This document shows, one piece after another, positions 1 to 12,245 of a stretch of DNA of 64,000 nt. Made by a program: the position numbers and the translations under genes. The stretch is taken from NCBI GenBank assembly GCA_949130495.1, contig OX422209.1, forward strand, positions 696,801,757 through 696,865,756, in the 5' to 3' direction. The stretch's first letter is position 1. Every line of letters starts with the position of its first letter. The notes under the pieces are model-generated. The model was not told where the DNA came from, did not search any database, and worked only from the letters and a program-made list of their open reading frames with translations. The DNA comes from Sambucus nigra. Taxonomy: Eukaryota; Streptophyta; Magnoliopsida; Dipsacales; Adoxaceae.

Positions 1-450
1 CAGAATTTTTGGAATCTCGTCAGAAACCCAGAATTCTTGTTCAAAAGAGATGGCATCTCGTTCGAACGCCAGTATGTCTCGTTCGAATGAGATCAACATC
101 ATTCTAGTTCGTCTTCAACCTCAGTTTTCTGCGTTTTTCTTCATATTCTTACACCCAAACCCTCATGGATTATATTCTACCCAAGGCCCAGATATTCTAA
201 CATTATTCTAACATGTTCAAGGGTGATTTTCACATAAGAGAAATATCAAATCCATATGTTCATAAGGGTATCATTATCAAACCCATTAAATCCTTAAAAT
301 TTCAATTTATCTAAATTCCCCATTTTTTTACCTCTTAAAAACCCAGAATTTAGAACTATCATTTCATATCTAAATCATCAAATTTCAATATTCAACATGA
401 GTAGGATTTATCTACATGCAATACCTATCGTCATCTTCATATCTTCAATA

Positions 451-523
<73 letters not shown>

Positions 524-1472
524 TCTACATGTAAAACCTATCCATTTTCATGTTCATAGTCTCTACATGTATAAATATCCAGCTACATGAATTTGCCTAA
601 CCATTAAACTTGATTTATCAATCATTTTAATCCCAAATTCATAAGTTCATCAATCCAAAAGAAAATCCTATTCTAACATGGATAATATAAGCACAAAAAT
701 AGAGCAAGAATTACACTTGCCTTATGTGTAGGTCTGAACCTTTGGAGAAGACAAGTGTTTGGCACCTCCTCTTCCTTTTTTCGACGACTATCCGATGGTG
801 GTTCAAGGTGTATAGATGGTGGTTATCCACTTAATTTGCCCTAGGTGACTCTTCCTTTCCAAGTAACTCTTCCTCTCCTCTAGATAACCTTTCACTTTCT
901 CTCTATGTATTTTCACTCTCTCTAAAAAAACCTAACTTTGTATTTTGATGAAATGAACCTTACGTAAAATCTAAACTCACATATATAACAAGTCTCCAAG
1001 GTTAGCTAAAAGACAAAAAATAGGTACTATTCATCTCTCAAGAAAAATGAGCGGGGTGTCCTTTCATTTTCCAATTGACCTGAGACCCAAATCAAACCCC
1101 CGAGTAGACTTTTCTGCCTATTTTGACCCTTTCGGACTCAACGACGCACTCAAAATGATCATCCGAATGACTTAAAAATAAATCTCATTTTATTTCCAAA
1201 CTTTAGTCCCGACACAATTCATAAGCGCGTCCCGACTTAGTTTCCATTATTGTCCTATTTGTAGCTCCTGACAATAATTATTATATTCACATATTACTTT
1301 ATATCACTAAGTAATATTCAAAATCATATATTACTTTAATCTCTAGTAATATTCAATCCGGATTAATCCCAATTAATTTTTCATAATTAATTCCAATTAA
1401 TGCCCGTTGATTTGGCCCATTAACTTTTAATTTATCTCATATTAAAAGTCATTATAATTACAAGATATTACA
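1..1472 (-). repeat. LTR-like sequence, probably chromovirus, cut by the window edge
   Basis: No coding sequence is visible. The right edge ends in ATATTACA, which gives an LTR-type TGTAATAT start on the minus strand, and family N sequence resumes directly after it. Inside are stretches resembling the chromovirus LTR at 33575-36264 in style and order, such as a CTCTCTCTAAA tract, a run around 'ctttcggactcaac' and AATTAATT-rich sequence. Two TTCGAA palindromes (61-66 and 82-87) lie at the left end. Orientation is inferred from the edge. It could be a solo LTR or the LTR of an element to the left of the window. Confidence 0.4.
454..522. repeat. (AT)n microsatellite
   Basis: About 69 bp of uninterrupted AT dinucleotide inside the LTR-like block. 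Confidence 0.95.
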
Positions 1473-2399
1473 AACCTCTCATTGAAAGTGAGTCTTGGTC
1501 CATTGAAATTTATACTCTTTGTGATGATGAATCACTTGAGATTGAATATATGTCATCCCCATTTTTGTTCTCCGTTATTGAACCATTAGAAGTATCGCTA
1601 GATTCCTATGAGTCGGTTGAAAACTTTGAATTGTTTAAACCTTTTATCGATGAGGACTCTTTACCCACCCCGAATTGTTTTCCAAGATGGGTTCTTCCTT
1701 TTTGCATGCCCCGACTCCCATTCTACTTGAAAAATTATTAGGAAGTGATTCGATATTTCTTGGATCCAATTTGTACTTTCCCACCTTAGCATAGAAATCG
1801 CCCATCGCCCTCCAAATTTTTTTAATTGGTGATGGTCCATATCTTACGCCTTACCACTGTTCTAAAAAATTCTCCTAGGCTTGAGGCTTGGGAGAAACTC
1901 CCCTCCTTAAGCTTTTTACGCCTTATTCTTGGTAAAACCCTTAAGGCGCACTTTTTTTTTCTAAAAATAACAATTCTTTAGTGAAACGATAACGCCTTTT
2001 AAAGAATTTTTTTACAAACCAGACCATTATCTCATCCAAAATAATCAAATAATTTTCAAATATTCAGATATATTTTATGATATGTACAATTTTAGTATTT
2101 TAATAGCCTTGTTATGGTTAAAAAATATGAAAATATATTAAGAAGGCCTAAATGCCTTTTCACGCCTTTTTACGCCTAAGGCCCACCTAGGCTTCTAAGG
2201 CTTAAGGCTTGGCCTCGACGTCTCGAGCACGCCTTACGCTTTTCAGAACCTAGCGCCTTACACATGCCTTCCGTTGTTCAAACATAATTCTTATCTTACG
2301 GGAGGCATGCATGAAATGGAGGGTCCACTGTTGATCCTTCAAAGTCAAATCGTATTTTGGGTGGACCCTAATAAATTTCAACTTTTAGTGTATAGTTAG
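1473..2399 (+). pseudogene. C-terminal part of the family N ORF, broken
   Basis: This is the counterpart of 23200-23705 in the young copy. The first part (to the stop at 1739-1741) keeps the CDDES/CDDDS, SSPF.FS and LPF.L blocks. The next part reads LGSDSIFLG in the -1 frame, against LGGYSAFLG in the young copy. After the MITE at 1855-2253 the frame resumes with TCLPLFKHNSY and ends LLVYS-stop at 2397-2399, the same end as the young copy. One further stop lies near 1794. I do not recognise the protein. Conservation of the residue pattern between two independently inserted copies says it was once a real coding region. Confidence 0.6.
1855..2253. mobile_element. hAT-type MITE, 399 bp, with 8-bp target duplication
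   Basis: The insertion interrupts sequence that is continuous in the young family N copy near 23562, so the empty site is known. It is flanked by perfect 8-bp direct repeats CGCCTTAC (1847-1854 and 2254-2261). The ends form imperfect inverted repeats, CACTGTTCTAAAAA against CTAGGTTCTGAAAA read from the other end. An 8-bp duplication with such ends is typical of hAT elements. No ORF is present. The subterminal zones are rich in AAGGC/GCCTT words that could serve as transposase sites; that last point is inference. Confidence 0.75.
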
Positions 2400-4276
2400 T
2401 TAGAAGTTAAAATAGTAGGTTGTAAATGTTAGGTTTTTTATTTTTATTTTTATTTTTTATTATTCTCTTTACTTATTGTCTAGTGTAATTAGTTACACTA
2501 TTTGTTATTATTTTTTGTTTTGCTTGGTACTAACATGTTTTTTAGATTCAATGGACTTGTGCTATTCGAAGATCGCTCCATTTTGGGCAATATCTTTCTT
2601 TTCTTGTCTTTATGTCATGTTCTTCATCCGCATTGAGGACAATGCAACATTTAAGTTCGGGGTGTGGTATATTCTATCCATTCATCGGTAGTTTCATTAA
2701 TTTGATCACTTGTTATGCACTAAGCATGTTTTTGTTGAAAAAATTGAAAATTTTCAAAAATATTTTCTTTCTTTTTTCTCCTTTATTGGGCATTTTTTTC
2801 TTGTTTCCAATGATAAATTTTAATAAATTCCTGATCCAATAGACATTAAATGATGCATGTCCTCTATCTTATATGTTATTAGACTTTAGTCCTCATATAA
2901 TTTATATTATGAATAGCTTCACGAATTATACTTTAATCCCATGAGCACATGCGCTTCCCTTGTTTATTGCTTTGATTTAATATTTTTATAACTCGGTAAT
3001 CATTGTTGCATTGTGTATACTTACACCTAGTGAGATTTGTTCTTTTCTTCGTTTGTGAGTGTTATACACTACTCTTTCCTCCTTGAAAACGTTAAAGTCA
3101 TCGGTAGTCTCTCTATTCTTTCTTTGATCGTTCATTAATCGAGTTCATTTTGAAATGTGTTACTTGATCATGATTTTAAAAGTTGTTTTGACTCGAGAAT
3201 TTCGTAAACTTTAGGAAATGATCATAGGCCATCTTTGTTATATCACCCATATTGACCTTGACCTCACCTTATATGTTATCCCTAGTAAAGCCCTTTGCGC
3301 CTTAATATAGCCTTTCATTTCATAACCCAAAAATCCCATAACTAACTCCACATTGGAGTTATAAACCATACATTTTACCTTCCATGCCTTTGTTTAAAAT
3401 AATACTCAGGATTGAATGATGTTATTGTTATGTGGCTGCAATTAAGCATGAAAAAAGTGAGAAAAGTGAAGAAACAGAAAAAGTGAAAAAGCAAAAAGAA
3501 AATATGAGATAAAGAAGAAAAGAAAAGAAAGAGAAAGTTTGTATATGATGTATATAGTGTTCAATAATCCTTGTCGCTCTCCGATTTCATACCTACATCT
3601 TATTATGGAAATATTATTCCAATTTTGATATTTCCCGCAATTTACCATTATCCCAAGTTTTTCATTTTTGAACACCTTTGAATCCGTAAATATTTCCTTT
3701 CACTTCCTAACCTCAACCCCAAGCATACATTACAACCTTATTAAAGTCCTATGTGATCCTAGGGTGGATGCAATTCAAAAGTTTAAATAATTGCAATTAT
3801 CTGTGAAAATGCATTTCGTCTTCCTTAATAAGCGGTATCTTTCATTAAGATTGTAAATTTTCATTTTATATATAACGTTCTTCATTAGTGACATGTGCGC
3901 GACCTTGTTTATATTTATATTTACTCTTTATGCCCGCATGCCCCGTATATTACCTACCGTTCTGAGTGATTTCATTTGTTTAGTGTAATATCCGGTGAGG
4001 ATTGATTTATGCATGTTTTAATGTTTATTATCCACTTTATATAAATTTTTTCCAAATCATACTTTGCATGTGTTCGCTCCCCTCCCACTTTTAAGGTTTT
4101 AATTCTACGAAGTTCATTCTATAATGTTAATAATGCAGACTTTTGTGTGAATTCATTCACTATGCTAATAACATGTTTGAAGTATTTTTCATTATTGTTG
4201 AGATTGTCTTATGATGGTGATTGGGAATGTTTTGAGGAAACTTTGATGTTTGTGGGTTTCTTCTATGAAAATCCTC
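2400..4276 (+). other. Family N internal noncoding region (old copy)
   Basis: Aligns by eye with 23706-25583 of the young copy, including 'gaggacaatg', 'gggtgtgg.atattctatcc' and 'atcataggccctctttg'-like blocks. No ORF is shared by the two copies here. The conserved 89-nt purine-rich tract lies at 3449-3537. Confidence 0.6.
3449..3537 (+). other. Internal purine-rich tract
   Basis: Nearly pure A/G on the plus strand, matching 24765-24854 in the young copy. It lies about 900 bp upstream of the polypurine tract next to the LTR. The Phe-rich minus-strand frame through it is a by-product of base composition. Confidence 0.6.
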
Positions 4277-4450
4277 ACGAGGTGACACTCGTCCACTAGG
4301 GTAACCTAAGGGTTTAATGGCTTATTGCATATGCTAAATGCAATCGTTTGCCCATGAAAGTGGCTTTTATCTCCTTTGTATATATATCCTCTCTTATGGT
4401 AATATTTATAGTCTTATTTCTCTGCACTTCATTGCTAGGGACTAGCAATG
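4277..4450 (+). other. Conserved hairpin cluster upstream of the polypurine tract (old copy)
   Basis: Four short stems: ACGAG/CTCGT (4277-4281 with 4288-4292), TAGG/CCTA closed by GTAA (4297-4308), TTGCAT/ATGCAA (4325-4330 with 4338-4343) and CATTGCTAG/CTAGCAATG around GGA (4431-4451 region). Differences from the young copy fall in the loops of the first three. Confidence 0.5.
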
Positions 4451-4465
4451 GGTAAGTTAGGGGTG
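4451..4465 (+). promoter_or_regulatory. Polypurine tract of the old family N copy
   Basis: A GGTAAGTTAGGGG-type purine-rich stretch abuts the LTR start. Family knowledge: this primes plus-strand DNA synthesis. Confidence 0.6.
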
Positions 4466-5722
4466 TGATTCATCTCGAATATTGCGTTTGTTTACCCTTT
4501 ATACTTATGCATTTTACCCCGCGAGTATCTTAATTACTATTATTATGATCATTAACCAAAAAACCTCCTTTATGAATGTTTGTATGCTTTGCAAGGTATA
4601 ATTGAGGTTTTATAGGTATTAAAGTGCTTAGTGTGAAGTTTGGTCGCATTTCTGGAAAGTTCCGTAAAAAAGGAACATTCAAGGGAATTTTAGTCATCTC
4701 ATAATTTGTTATTATGGCCTAAAGTCCCTATTAAAGTTGTAGCCCTCTGAGTTAACTTTGTGTATCTTCTGACCTCACTTAATTCCAATCTATAACGAAG
4801 AAGTTACGACATTTTTTGTATGCTGGTCCAAAATGAAGATTCTGTCGGGGAGAATTGATTCGGGCCCTGTTAAAGTTCGCAAATTTGTATTTTGGGTGGG
4901 GTTTTGGTGGGGTATTTATGGAAAAACACTCCTTTAAGTGGGGGAGTTAATTTTTGGTAGTTTAGATAAGATGTTTTCTTTGAGTGCTTTCCCTCTCCTC
5001 TCTCATTGGGTTTAAACCCACTTTGTAAGTACTATTCATCATCATCTTCCTTTAAAGCTTTATTTCCTTGTTTTCTTTGTTGCCATTTATTTATTTATTT
5101 GATTAATTAGTTATTGTTAGTTAATTTCTTATTTTCAATTGCTAACTACTTTTATTTCTTGCTTTAACCATGCCTAGTTGCTAAGTTAAGGATTGGGGTC
5201 ACATTTCCACCATTAATGTGCATTGAGCTTTGAAATCTAGGTTTTGGATAAAAATGCATTGAATTGAAACCTTGTATATTCAAGTTGAAATAATAGGCCT
5301 TTAACTTTCTTTGTCACGCAACGTTAGTGTTTATAGCGATATTATGAATTTAATCCACGTGTGACCATTTTCGATTAAATGTTTAATCTTTCATTTTTGA
5401 ACTAAATTTCTTCATGTTTGGTGTCTATAATTAATTGAATATGCCCGGTTAAATATTTTTGAACCAAAATTCTTAATACGCATTGTTTAGCCCATGGCGG
5501 GGATGTGATCCTAATCTCATTTTATTAATCTTGTTTAGTTTGATTACTTTTCCCCCTTTCCCCCTTTTAAACCATCAGCACATTTTACACTTTTATTTGA
5601 GAAGTAATTAATCAATTAAAGTCTGTCAAACATTCCTTGTGGATTTTCAAACTAGTCGCTATACTCCATTTGAGTGCAGTTAAAGTTTAGTTTTTTTATA
5701 TTACAGTCGAAAGCCGATAATA
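4466..5722 (+). repeat. 3' LTR of the old family N copy, end eroded
   Basis: Starts TGATTCATC where the young LTR starts TGATAATAC and stays alignable to about 5722 (ends near 'tatattacagtcg'). At the place of the young copy's GATCGATC cassettes it carries GAATTGATTCGGG (4852-4864) instead, followed by TATTTAT (4913-4919) as a possible TATA remnant. Confidence 0.65.
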
Positions 5723-6628
5723 ATGATTAGCGTATCTACATGGACGCTCGGTTTTCACTTCAACAACTGCCTCAAAATACTTGAACCAATAATATTACCA
5801 CTTGGAAAAGGAATGCTTGCTCGCCCCGGTTTGGGTAAGAGAAACATAACGAGAATAATTAGACAGGGCTTAGTTAAGCTTCTTGCACATCTCCCTCTCG
5901 AGGGAGTCCTCATACCCATTATTAAAGACATGATTTTTTCAAAAAAGGTAAACCAGTCAGCTCATTAATATCTTCCAATGTAATAATGAACTCCCCCAAC
6001 TTGTGATAAAGGTATAGGAGTCCACACTCTAGCGACAAAGTAGAATATTGTTTGCACTAGCGTTTTTGAAGATGTGCAATTATTCAAGCTAGTGATTGCC
6101 TGAGTTAGCCCCAACTCATCAATAATAGCACTGTAAGAAGGGACATTGACAACATAATCGACCCATAAGGCCCACTCTTTTGGGTTCCCCCTATAAACAT
6201 TAATGTTCACATTTAAAAAGGGGAAGTCACCTCTATTGAATCGAACTCATAAGATGATATTAGTGAGGATTACCCAGGCGTTTTAAGATTCCACAAATCC
6301 CATGAGTGATCGCTCGTTAGTTTTCTCCACAAATTTAGCCTCGAACTTCTCTAGTGAGGACATAAAGCTATCGTCCTCACCAAGAATGGGGCGAGGTGGT
6401 AAGTTAAGAAATCCCTCTATGACCTATTTTCCATACATTGCCAGTGGAGGGGACCGCACCACCAAAGATAATGGAGACGGTGGTAGAGATGGCCAATAAA
6501 GAGCTTATGGTGGTGGCACCAGTGGTGGCGCTGGTGAATAGGGTGACTTGGATAGGTAAGGAGCCCACCAAAACCTAGCTTATTGAGGTGGAGGAAGCAT
6601 AGGTAAGGGATTGAGCAGACGAAGCCAT
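5723..6628 (-). pseudogene. Plant mobile domain (PMD) protein gene, broken
   Basis: Read on the minus strand, the best block is WALWVDYV...LGLTQAITSLNNC...LVQTIFYF (about 6180-6040). After a frameshift near 5985 it continues GEFIITLEDINELTGLPF, the conserved 'GE.tiTLEDV..L.GLP' signature of the PMD family (related to MAIL1-type and transposon-borne 'aminotransferase-like' proteins). A plausible start, MASSAQS, lies at 6628, about 135 bp below a TATA box. A stop follows 17 codons later and frameshifts are present throughout. Stretches such as SLEKFEAKFVEKTNERS in another frame support a decayed single gene. The 3' end is lost against the family N LTR. It may be a former host gene or transposon cargo; I cannot tell which. 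Confidence 0.5.
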
Positions 6629-6761
6629 GTCATCTTGAAAATCTTAGAAGAAGAATGAAAATGGGGAAAATGGTTTTGGATGGGACGAAGTCTATCTCTC
6701 ACTCTCTTTGAAAAATGTAAGGCAAATGGCAAGTAAATTTTTAAGAAATTTGGAGAGGGTG

Positions 6762-6769
6762 TATTTATA
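6762..6769 (-). promoter_or_regulatory. TATA box of the PMD pseudogene
   Basis: Minus strand reads GTATAAATACACCCTCTCC, about 135 bp upstream of the putative start codon at 6628, with a CTCTCACTCTC-type leader between them. Confidence 0.45.
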
Positions 6770-8247
6770 CCGTGTAATAAATGCACGCCTGAAGAATAAA
6801 AAATGGGGGTATACATGTCTCCTCAAGACACTAAAAGAAGAGTAGTTCTATTGGCTCCGAATTTTTGATTGAAATTTCGACTGAATTTACACGTGTAAAC
6901 GTGTTATTGGTAGGTTCTTTGGTCCCACTGGCATGGACCCCACAAACCATCCAATAGAAACGCAACACCTCATTCAGTCTCTCTACTTTCGATAAAAAAT
7001 TCAGTCCAAATAGCATTTTTGCTAAAAGAAACCTAGGTACGACTCTCCTGACAATAACATTGAATGCACAACAGAGATAATGATGTCCTTTTGAGTCCCC
7101 TCGAATTCCCAAAAAACTCTTTGAATTCATACAAAAATTGAAGAGTGTAATATTCTCAAGATAGTCTTAAAGACACTCATGGAGACTTAAACCTCACGAG
7201 TTTTTACGTTTTCACCATTTGAGGGTTTTCATAAAATCTCCAATTCATAATATGACACTAATCTATTCGAATATCAAACTATATTAATCGCATGGTCTCA
7301 TTATCTTTGATTTTACCACGAAGGATGCCATGATTGTTAAGTTTTAAACAAAATGTTATTTGTATTTTGTCCCGATCATCAAATTGTCACCCCATTTTAT
7401 CCATACACTTACTCATTTTCCATGTCATACCACCATTTACCTTTCTATATTTTCCCCATTTACCCCACATCATATATGTAATATTTCCCATCACTTCCTT
7501 AATTTATGTATAGAGTTGTTGATATTTTAAATGTAAAATTGTTTTCATATGTGTTATCCAATAAAAAACGCATCACAAGAAAAATAAAATAAAATAAGAT
7601 CAATAAAAAAAATAAGAAAATCATGCAATAGTTTATTTATAAAATGAATACATAAGTTGTTCAAGTTGTATTTCATTACTATCGGAACGCCATAATATTC
7701 TATCACCATTTATCTTCATTCGATTCCCATTATCCATCAAACATATAAGCCCATTTAACTCTTAATAAGGTGTATTGGGCGAATGAGAACTCTATATGGC
7801 TAATAACTCGACATTCTCAGGATAGTGGTTATAATTTTTTCCATAACATCATATTCTTTCATGTCATTGTTAGATTTGATTCATATGAAAGTCTATCAAC
7901 CTTTTTTTTATCATTTACTCACCTCCTCACATGCAAGATGTCATAAAGAAATTCATTTGAGAGAGAGATATGTAGTGAGATTTGAAATCAGGCGTTGATT
8001 CTAAAATGAAATCAAGGAATTTATCGTGTGATATTTAAAACTCTTTTGAATGATTTCACACAAAACATGCTAAAAAATTGGAAGGATTATGCATTTGATA
8101 TCAGGTAAACTTGTATCTTGCATATATTGATAGTCCAATGTATGTATTCTTTGAAATCTCGATACATGGTTTGTGTGATATTTATGATATCTAATAAGAG
8201 ATTCATTAATTTATAGTAAAATATTAATAAAAAAAACTTTATAAAAT
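6770..8247. other. AT-rich stretch without recognised genes
   Basis: Short open frames exist (for instance 6831-7130 minus), but none has a recognisable domain, a repeated motif or a counterpart elsewhere in the window. The part next to 6770 would be the promoter side of the PMD relic. Confidence 0.5.
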
Positions 8248-8460
8248 TTTGTGGGTGTATTCATTGAAAAACTCACAATACAGAAATCGCGTAACAGGTT
8301 ACCCTGGGGATTTAAAGGGATGTTTCACATGCTACGTGCAATCTCAAGTTTACTGCGAAAGTGGCACGTTTTTTGTTGCTTACTTATTTTAACTCCATTT
8401 CTCTGTACGACTAGAAAGAATTTGTTCGGGTCGGTGTTGCATTGAATTGTATCATTTTAC
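8248..8460 (+). repeat. Degraded third trace of the family N 3' internal region
   Basis: Aligns with 25559-25680 and 4253-4380: 'gtgggt', an ACTCAC block, a CAGG/CCTG stem, TTTCAC...GTGCAA, then 'ctgcgaaagtggc'. Similarity is moderate and flanking family N sequence is not clear, so this is either a very old copy or a related family. Confidence 0.45.
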
Positions 8461-9379
8461 TTGATAGTTCTGGATAAAACTAAAATTATATGTGCGCTAA
8501 AAATAAAACTTATAGGGGTCCCTATCTTTTACTTACCCTTTCTATCAAAACTCAAACTATCCTTAAAGCTAATCACAGGCGTGGATGGTTGAAGTAAAAC
8601 ACAAACTCTCTATGATTACCTATCTTATTGAAATGGTTAAAATTATAGGGTTTAGGTTCTCCCGGAATGATCGGATTCCTAAGAGCATGTTTCCTCCACA
8701 TGAAACAAAATTTTGTCAAATATCCCCACTTTCTCACAATAAGAAAAAGTTAATTTCACCTTCCATCCATTATTCATTGATGTATCGTTTGAAAAAGAAT
8801 TGTTGAAGGTTAGTGGAAAATGGATTGTGATGCGAAGCGAGGACAAGTAATTGACGACAAGGAGACGAAGGAATCTCATTTACGAATCCAATTTTACTAT
8901 TTTCTTTTGATGATTTACCCCTTAAAATAATCTTACCCAATTGGTGAGATCTATATCCAAATCTAACTTCAAAGTGGAAGTGCATAGCAACTCAATCTCT
9001 AACAGGAATATTTTGTTCATTAAGGAAATTCACGAGTATTAACTCTCTGTCAAGGACTTCCTTAAGTAATCAAACTCAACTCTAAGGAATTCATTACAAT
9101 AATAATCCACACTAATTAGCCAAGAAAAAAACCATGGTATGAGATATTAAGTCATTATCATAACTCTCACTTTTCGAAGCCCTTTGTTCTTCAACGTTGT
9201 CCATGATGGAGAGTTTTATCTTCTCTTGTAAAGTTTTATAGATTACTTGAAAGTTGGGCGCACTCATTGATGACAACATAATTCACCCCATTACCATCAT
9301 CCAAAGAGGTAATAATGGTAACACCAACAAATAAGGGAGTAAAATAAATTTCCTCCAAATCATCTGATGCTTCAAAATT
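8461..9379. other. Unassigned flank of the host copia element
   Basis: No RNA gene, repeat or known domain seen. The minus frame 9236-9418 (acidic, DDLEEIYFTPL) is unrecognised and is cut by the LTR that starts at 9385. Confidence 0.4.
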
Positions 9380-9384
9380 CCCTT

Positions 9385-10936
9385 TGTTGTTTTTTATTCT
9401 TAATACCATGTATGACATTTATTTTTGAATAAAGGTGTGTCCGTTCATTTTGAAATAATAATCATAGTTATCATAATACCTTATTTTTTTAATATATTAT
9501 AGACGGGTCGATCAATAGATCTCAGTACTAATTTTGGTGACTCAACTTCGCATTGATCATTAGGACATCAAAATTTCAATTTTAGAACTATTTAAATGTT
9601 CACCACCTCAATAGGGAGTGACATCCCATCAAAACCATTAGGATGAAAACCCAATGGTTAATCTCAAACTATGGGAACATGTATGAAGGTTTGTTAACTT
9701 GTTCGATAGTTCGACAGAGGATTATTATTAGTACAACCCATGAATATATTGAAAATTATCACCCATGAGATTTGTTTCTAAGGGTTGTCTGGATTAGGCT
9801 CGGTCAATCTCGCCCCATTTTCAAAGGGTATATAAATTCTTAATCCTGAGAATTATGAGGATGTTAATGCTTATGCAAATGTCACCTTGATTTCTATGGG
9901 TATAATCTGTTTTTATATCGGGTCAAATGATCCCCGCACATTGGGTGAAAGTTTTGTGAGTAGTTTTGAGGTCATAATTCAGAGGAATCCACGTCTAAGA
10001 GATATGTTGGATTGCAATACCTTCTTGATGGACTTATATGTTTTGTTTCCACCAAGTAGAAATTTGGCTGGTGGATTATTTTATAATATTGTTATAGTAG
10101 AAAATAAGCTAAGTATGAGAATCAAGGAAATTGATTAGATGTTGCTTAAAGTCGATCAATGGTAAATTTATTTGACCAAACAGTTATCGGACACTTAACA
10201 TGGGGGAATCATAGTATACTATAATCAATTTTGCAAATAAGACCTCATTATATCACACTGATTTTTGTATAATTAAATTCAAGTGCACTTATAAATATTT
10301 AGTGGAACTAATTATCATTATATAAACAAAGAAAATAAATTACGGTAATTATAAATGGAATTTTTGAGTATTTATTTGGAAGGTAATTTAATTATTTGTC
10401 CTGTGTCCCTAGTATAGTCCATATACCCAAGTAGTTAGGTCATAACTCTGAAGAAACTTAGTTTGGCCAAGGCCCACATTTATATTATATATAAACGTGT
10501 GGGAAGGGTTTTAATAATGATGCTTCATTACTAGCATTTGACAGGGATAGGATAAAATTCTATAAATATTTTTGTGAAGATACCTAGAGAGAGAGAGAGA
10601 GGCCACCATGTCTCAATCAAAAGAAAACGTTTTCATCTCAAAAGTTTCCCACACACCAACCTAACTTTGAAAAGGATCATACACCAGGAGATATAAGAGT
10701 CATAGAAAGTTAAAGAAGCTTTTGGAGATCCATAAGAATGAAGAAATTCATCATCAACAAATACTTTTCTCTCCATCGAATTGCAACTAGATCCACATGG
10801 TATAGTATTCTTAATCCCTATGTTTAATCCTTAAACCTAGTTTGTGATTTATTTTTAATTCATGGTTAATTAAATATCTTCAGGGATGAAATTGTTTCAC
10901 ATTTAAAATGTCAATTCTAAGTTATTTTTTTGAAAA
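9385..10936 (+). repeat. 5' LTR of the host copia element
   Basis: Starts TGTTG and matches the right LTR along its length (for example 'gatgaaatt', 'aaaatgtca'). It ends just before the tRNA-Met primer site. A GAGAGAGAGAGA run sits at about 10587-10601. Confidence 0.75.
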
Positions 10937-10938
10937 AT

Positions 10939-10951
10939 TGGTATTAGAGCC
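10939..10951 (+). promoter_or_regulatory. Primer-binding site, initiator tRNA-Met
   Basis: TGGTATTAGAGCC differs by one base from the usual TGGTATCAGAGCC, two bases after the LTR. Confidence 0.75.
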
Positions 10952-11205
10952 CTGATTGAGATTGATCATGTTTTGAAAAGGTTCATGTTGTCCACCATAA
11001 AATTTTAGTTTTTGCAAGTTGTGTAATTATACAATCTTATGTATGGTATCATACTAACATGGTTTGTAGAAATTCTACGTTTATATCCTTTATATCATTG
11101 TCACATATATTTATTTTGTGTGATTGGATCCTATGGTGATATATCTGTAGGTATTTTTTGCTCTTAGATTCGATATGATTGTAATAATTAGGTTTTTGTA
11201 ATTAT

Positions 11206-12230
11206 TGTAAGCGCGAGAACACTCGCAAATGGCGATTTAACAAAAAATTGCAATACCAATTTTAAATATGCGGAAGCGATGTTTAAACAAATTTTATCTT
11301 ATTTATCCTAAGCATACAACTATGTGATAAAATAGATAAATCAAACCACGCAAAATACGACAAGGCTAAGTTTCAAGGAAAAAGCCCTTTCGGGTAAAAC
11401 CTTTTACTCACTTAGAAATTTACAAGAGAGTTGACTTACAAACTACTTGATCACCTACAAGCATAAGGCGCTATTTTTTGAAAATATCTAAGGAATAACT
11501 ACGACGTTCGAAAAAGTCACATGACCGCAGTCCTCCGAATTAGCCTCAGCCTTCGTCTTCAACAGTGAATCCCCGCAGGTATCACAAGTCAGCAATGGAG
11601 ATCCTTTACACCAAGGTGTATGCAATGGATACAAAACTTTCTAGGGTTCTAAACTAATTCACAAGAATAATATTCAAGGATGCCTTTTTGTGAATTAGAA
11701 AGGTGTTTTTCAACACAAAACTTTAATTTTTTTTGCACCAAATATGCAAAAATGTATTTGCAAAATTCTTAAACAAATTCAATCACGAAACAAGTACTTA
11801 TAAAAAACTTGAGTCGGCGGGGTCATTCGAATGACATCTTGATCTCGTTTGAATGATATCTCATGTAATTAGATCCCAGACATCAAATGACATTAAAAAA
11901 ACCAATAATGTGATGTCGTTAGATGAACTGCTTCAAGCGACCTTCAAGCGAGATCAAGCAGTTTTGACACAAAAATTCCTTTTGAAAAAATCTTTTTAAA
12001 ATCATTAAATAGTCACATTCATTTTTTGATAAAAAAAACATCCCAAATATATTTCCATGAATTAATTTAAACTCTAAATTCGTTTTATACTTTTCGGGAT
12101 ATCGAGAATTCTTCAAATTTGGAGATGCTTGAGTTTGGTTCGTCTTCTCGGTGCATGACGATTTGTAACGAGATACGCCGAACTAGCCTAACACTATGTT
12201 ATGAACAATGTCAGAAAATTTATTCTTCCA
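11206..12230 (-). repeat. 3' LTR of the SIRE-like element
   Basis: Pairs with 14771-15788. It contains the perfect 14-bp palindrome GTCATTCGAATGAC (11822-11835) and next to it TATAAGTA on the minus strand (about 11787-11794), where the other LTR has TATAAATA. Confidence 0.8.
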
Positions 12231-12245
12231 AATCTCTCCCTTTGG
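12231..12245 (-). promoter_or_regulatory. Polypurine tract of the SIRE-like element
   Basis: Minus strand reads CCAAAGGGAGAGATT directly before the LTR, the copia-type AAAGGGGGAGATT motif. Confidence 0.7.

Larger units (their letters stand above)
1473..5722 (+). mobile_element. Old copy of family N, a non-autonomous gypsy-type LTR element, 5'-truncated
   Basis: The order of blocks matches the young copy at 20861-27296: ORF C-terminal part, long noncoding stretch, purine-rich tract, hairpin cluster, polypurine tract, then the LTR. The 5' LTR and first part of the internal region are absent, replaced by the LTR-like block ending at 1472. The last 60 or so bases of the 3' LTR are not recognisable beyond about 5722. 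There is no reverse transcriptase or integrase, as in the young copy, so lack of pol is a property of the family and not of one deletion. Confidence 0.75.
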
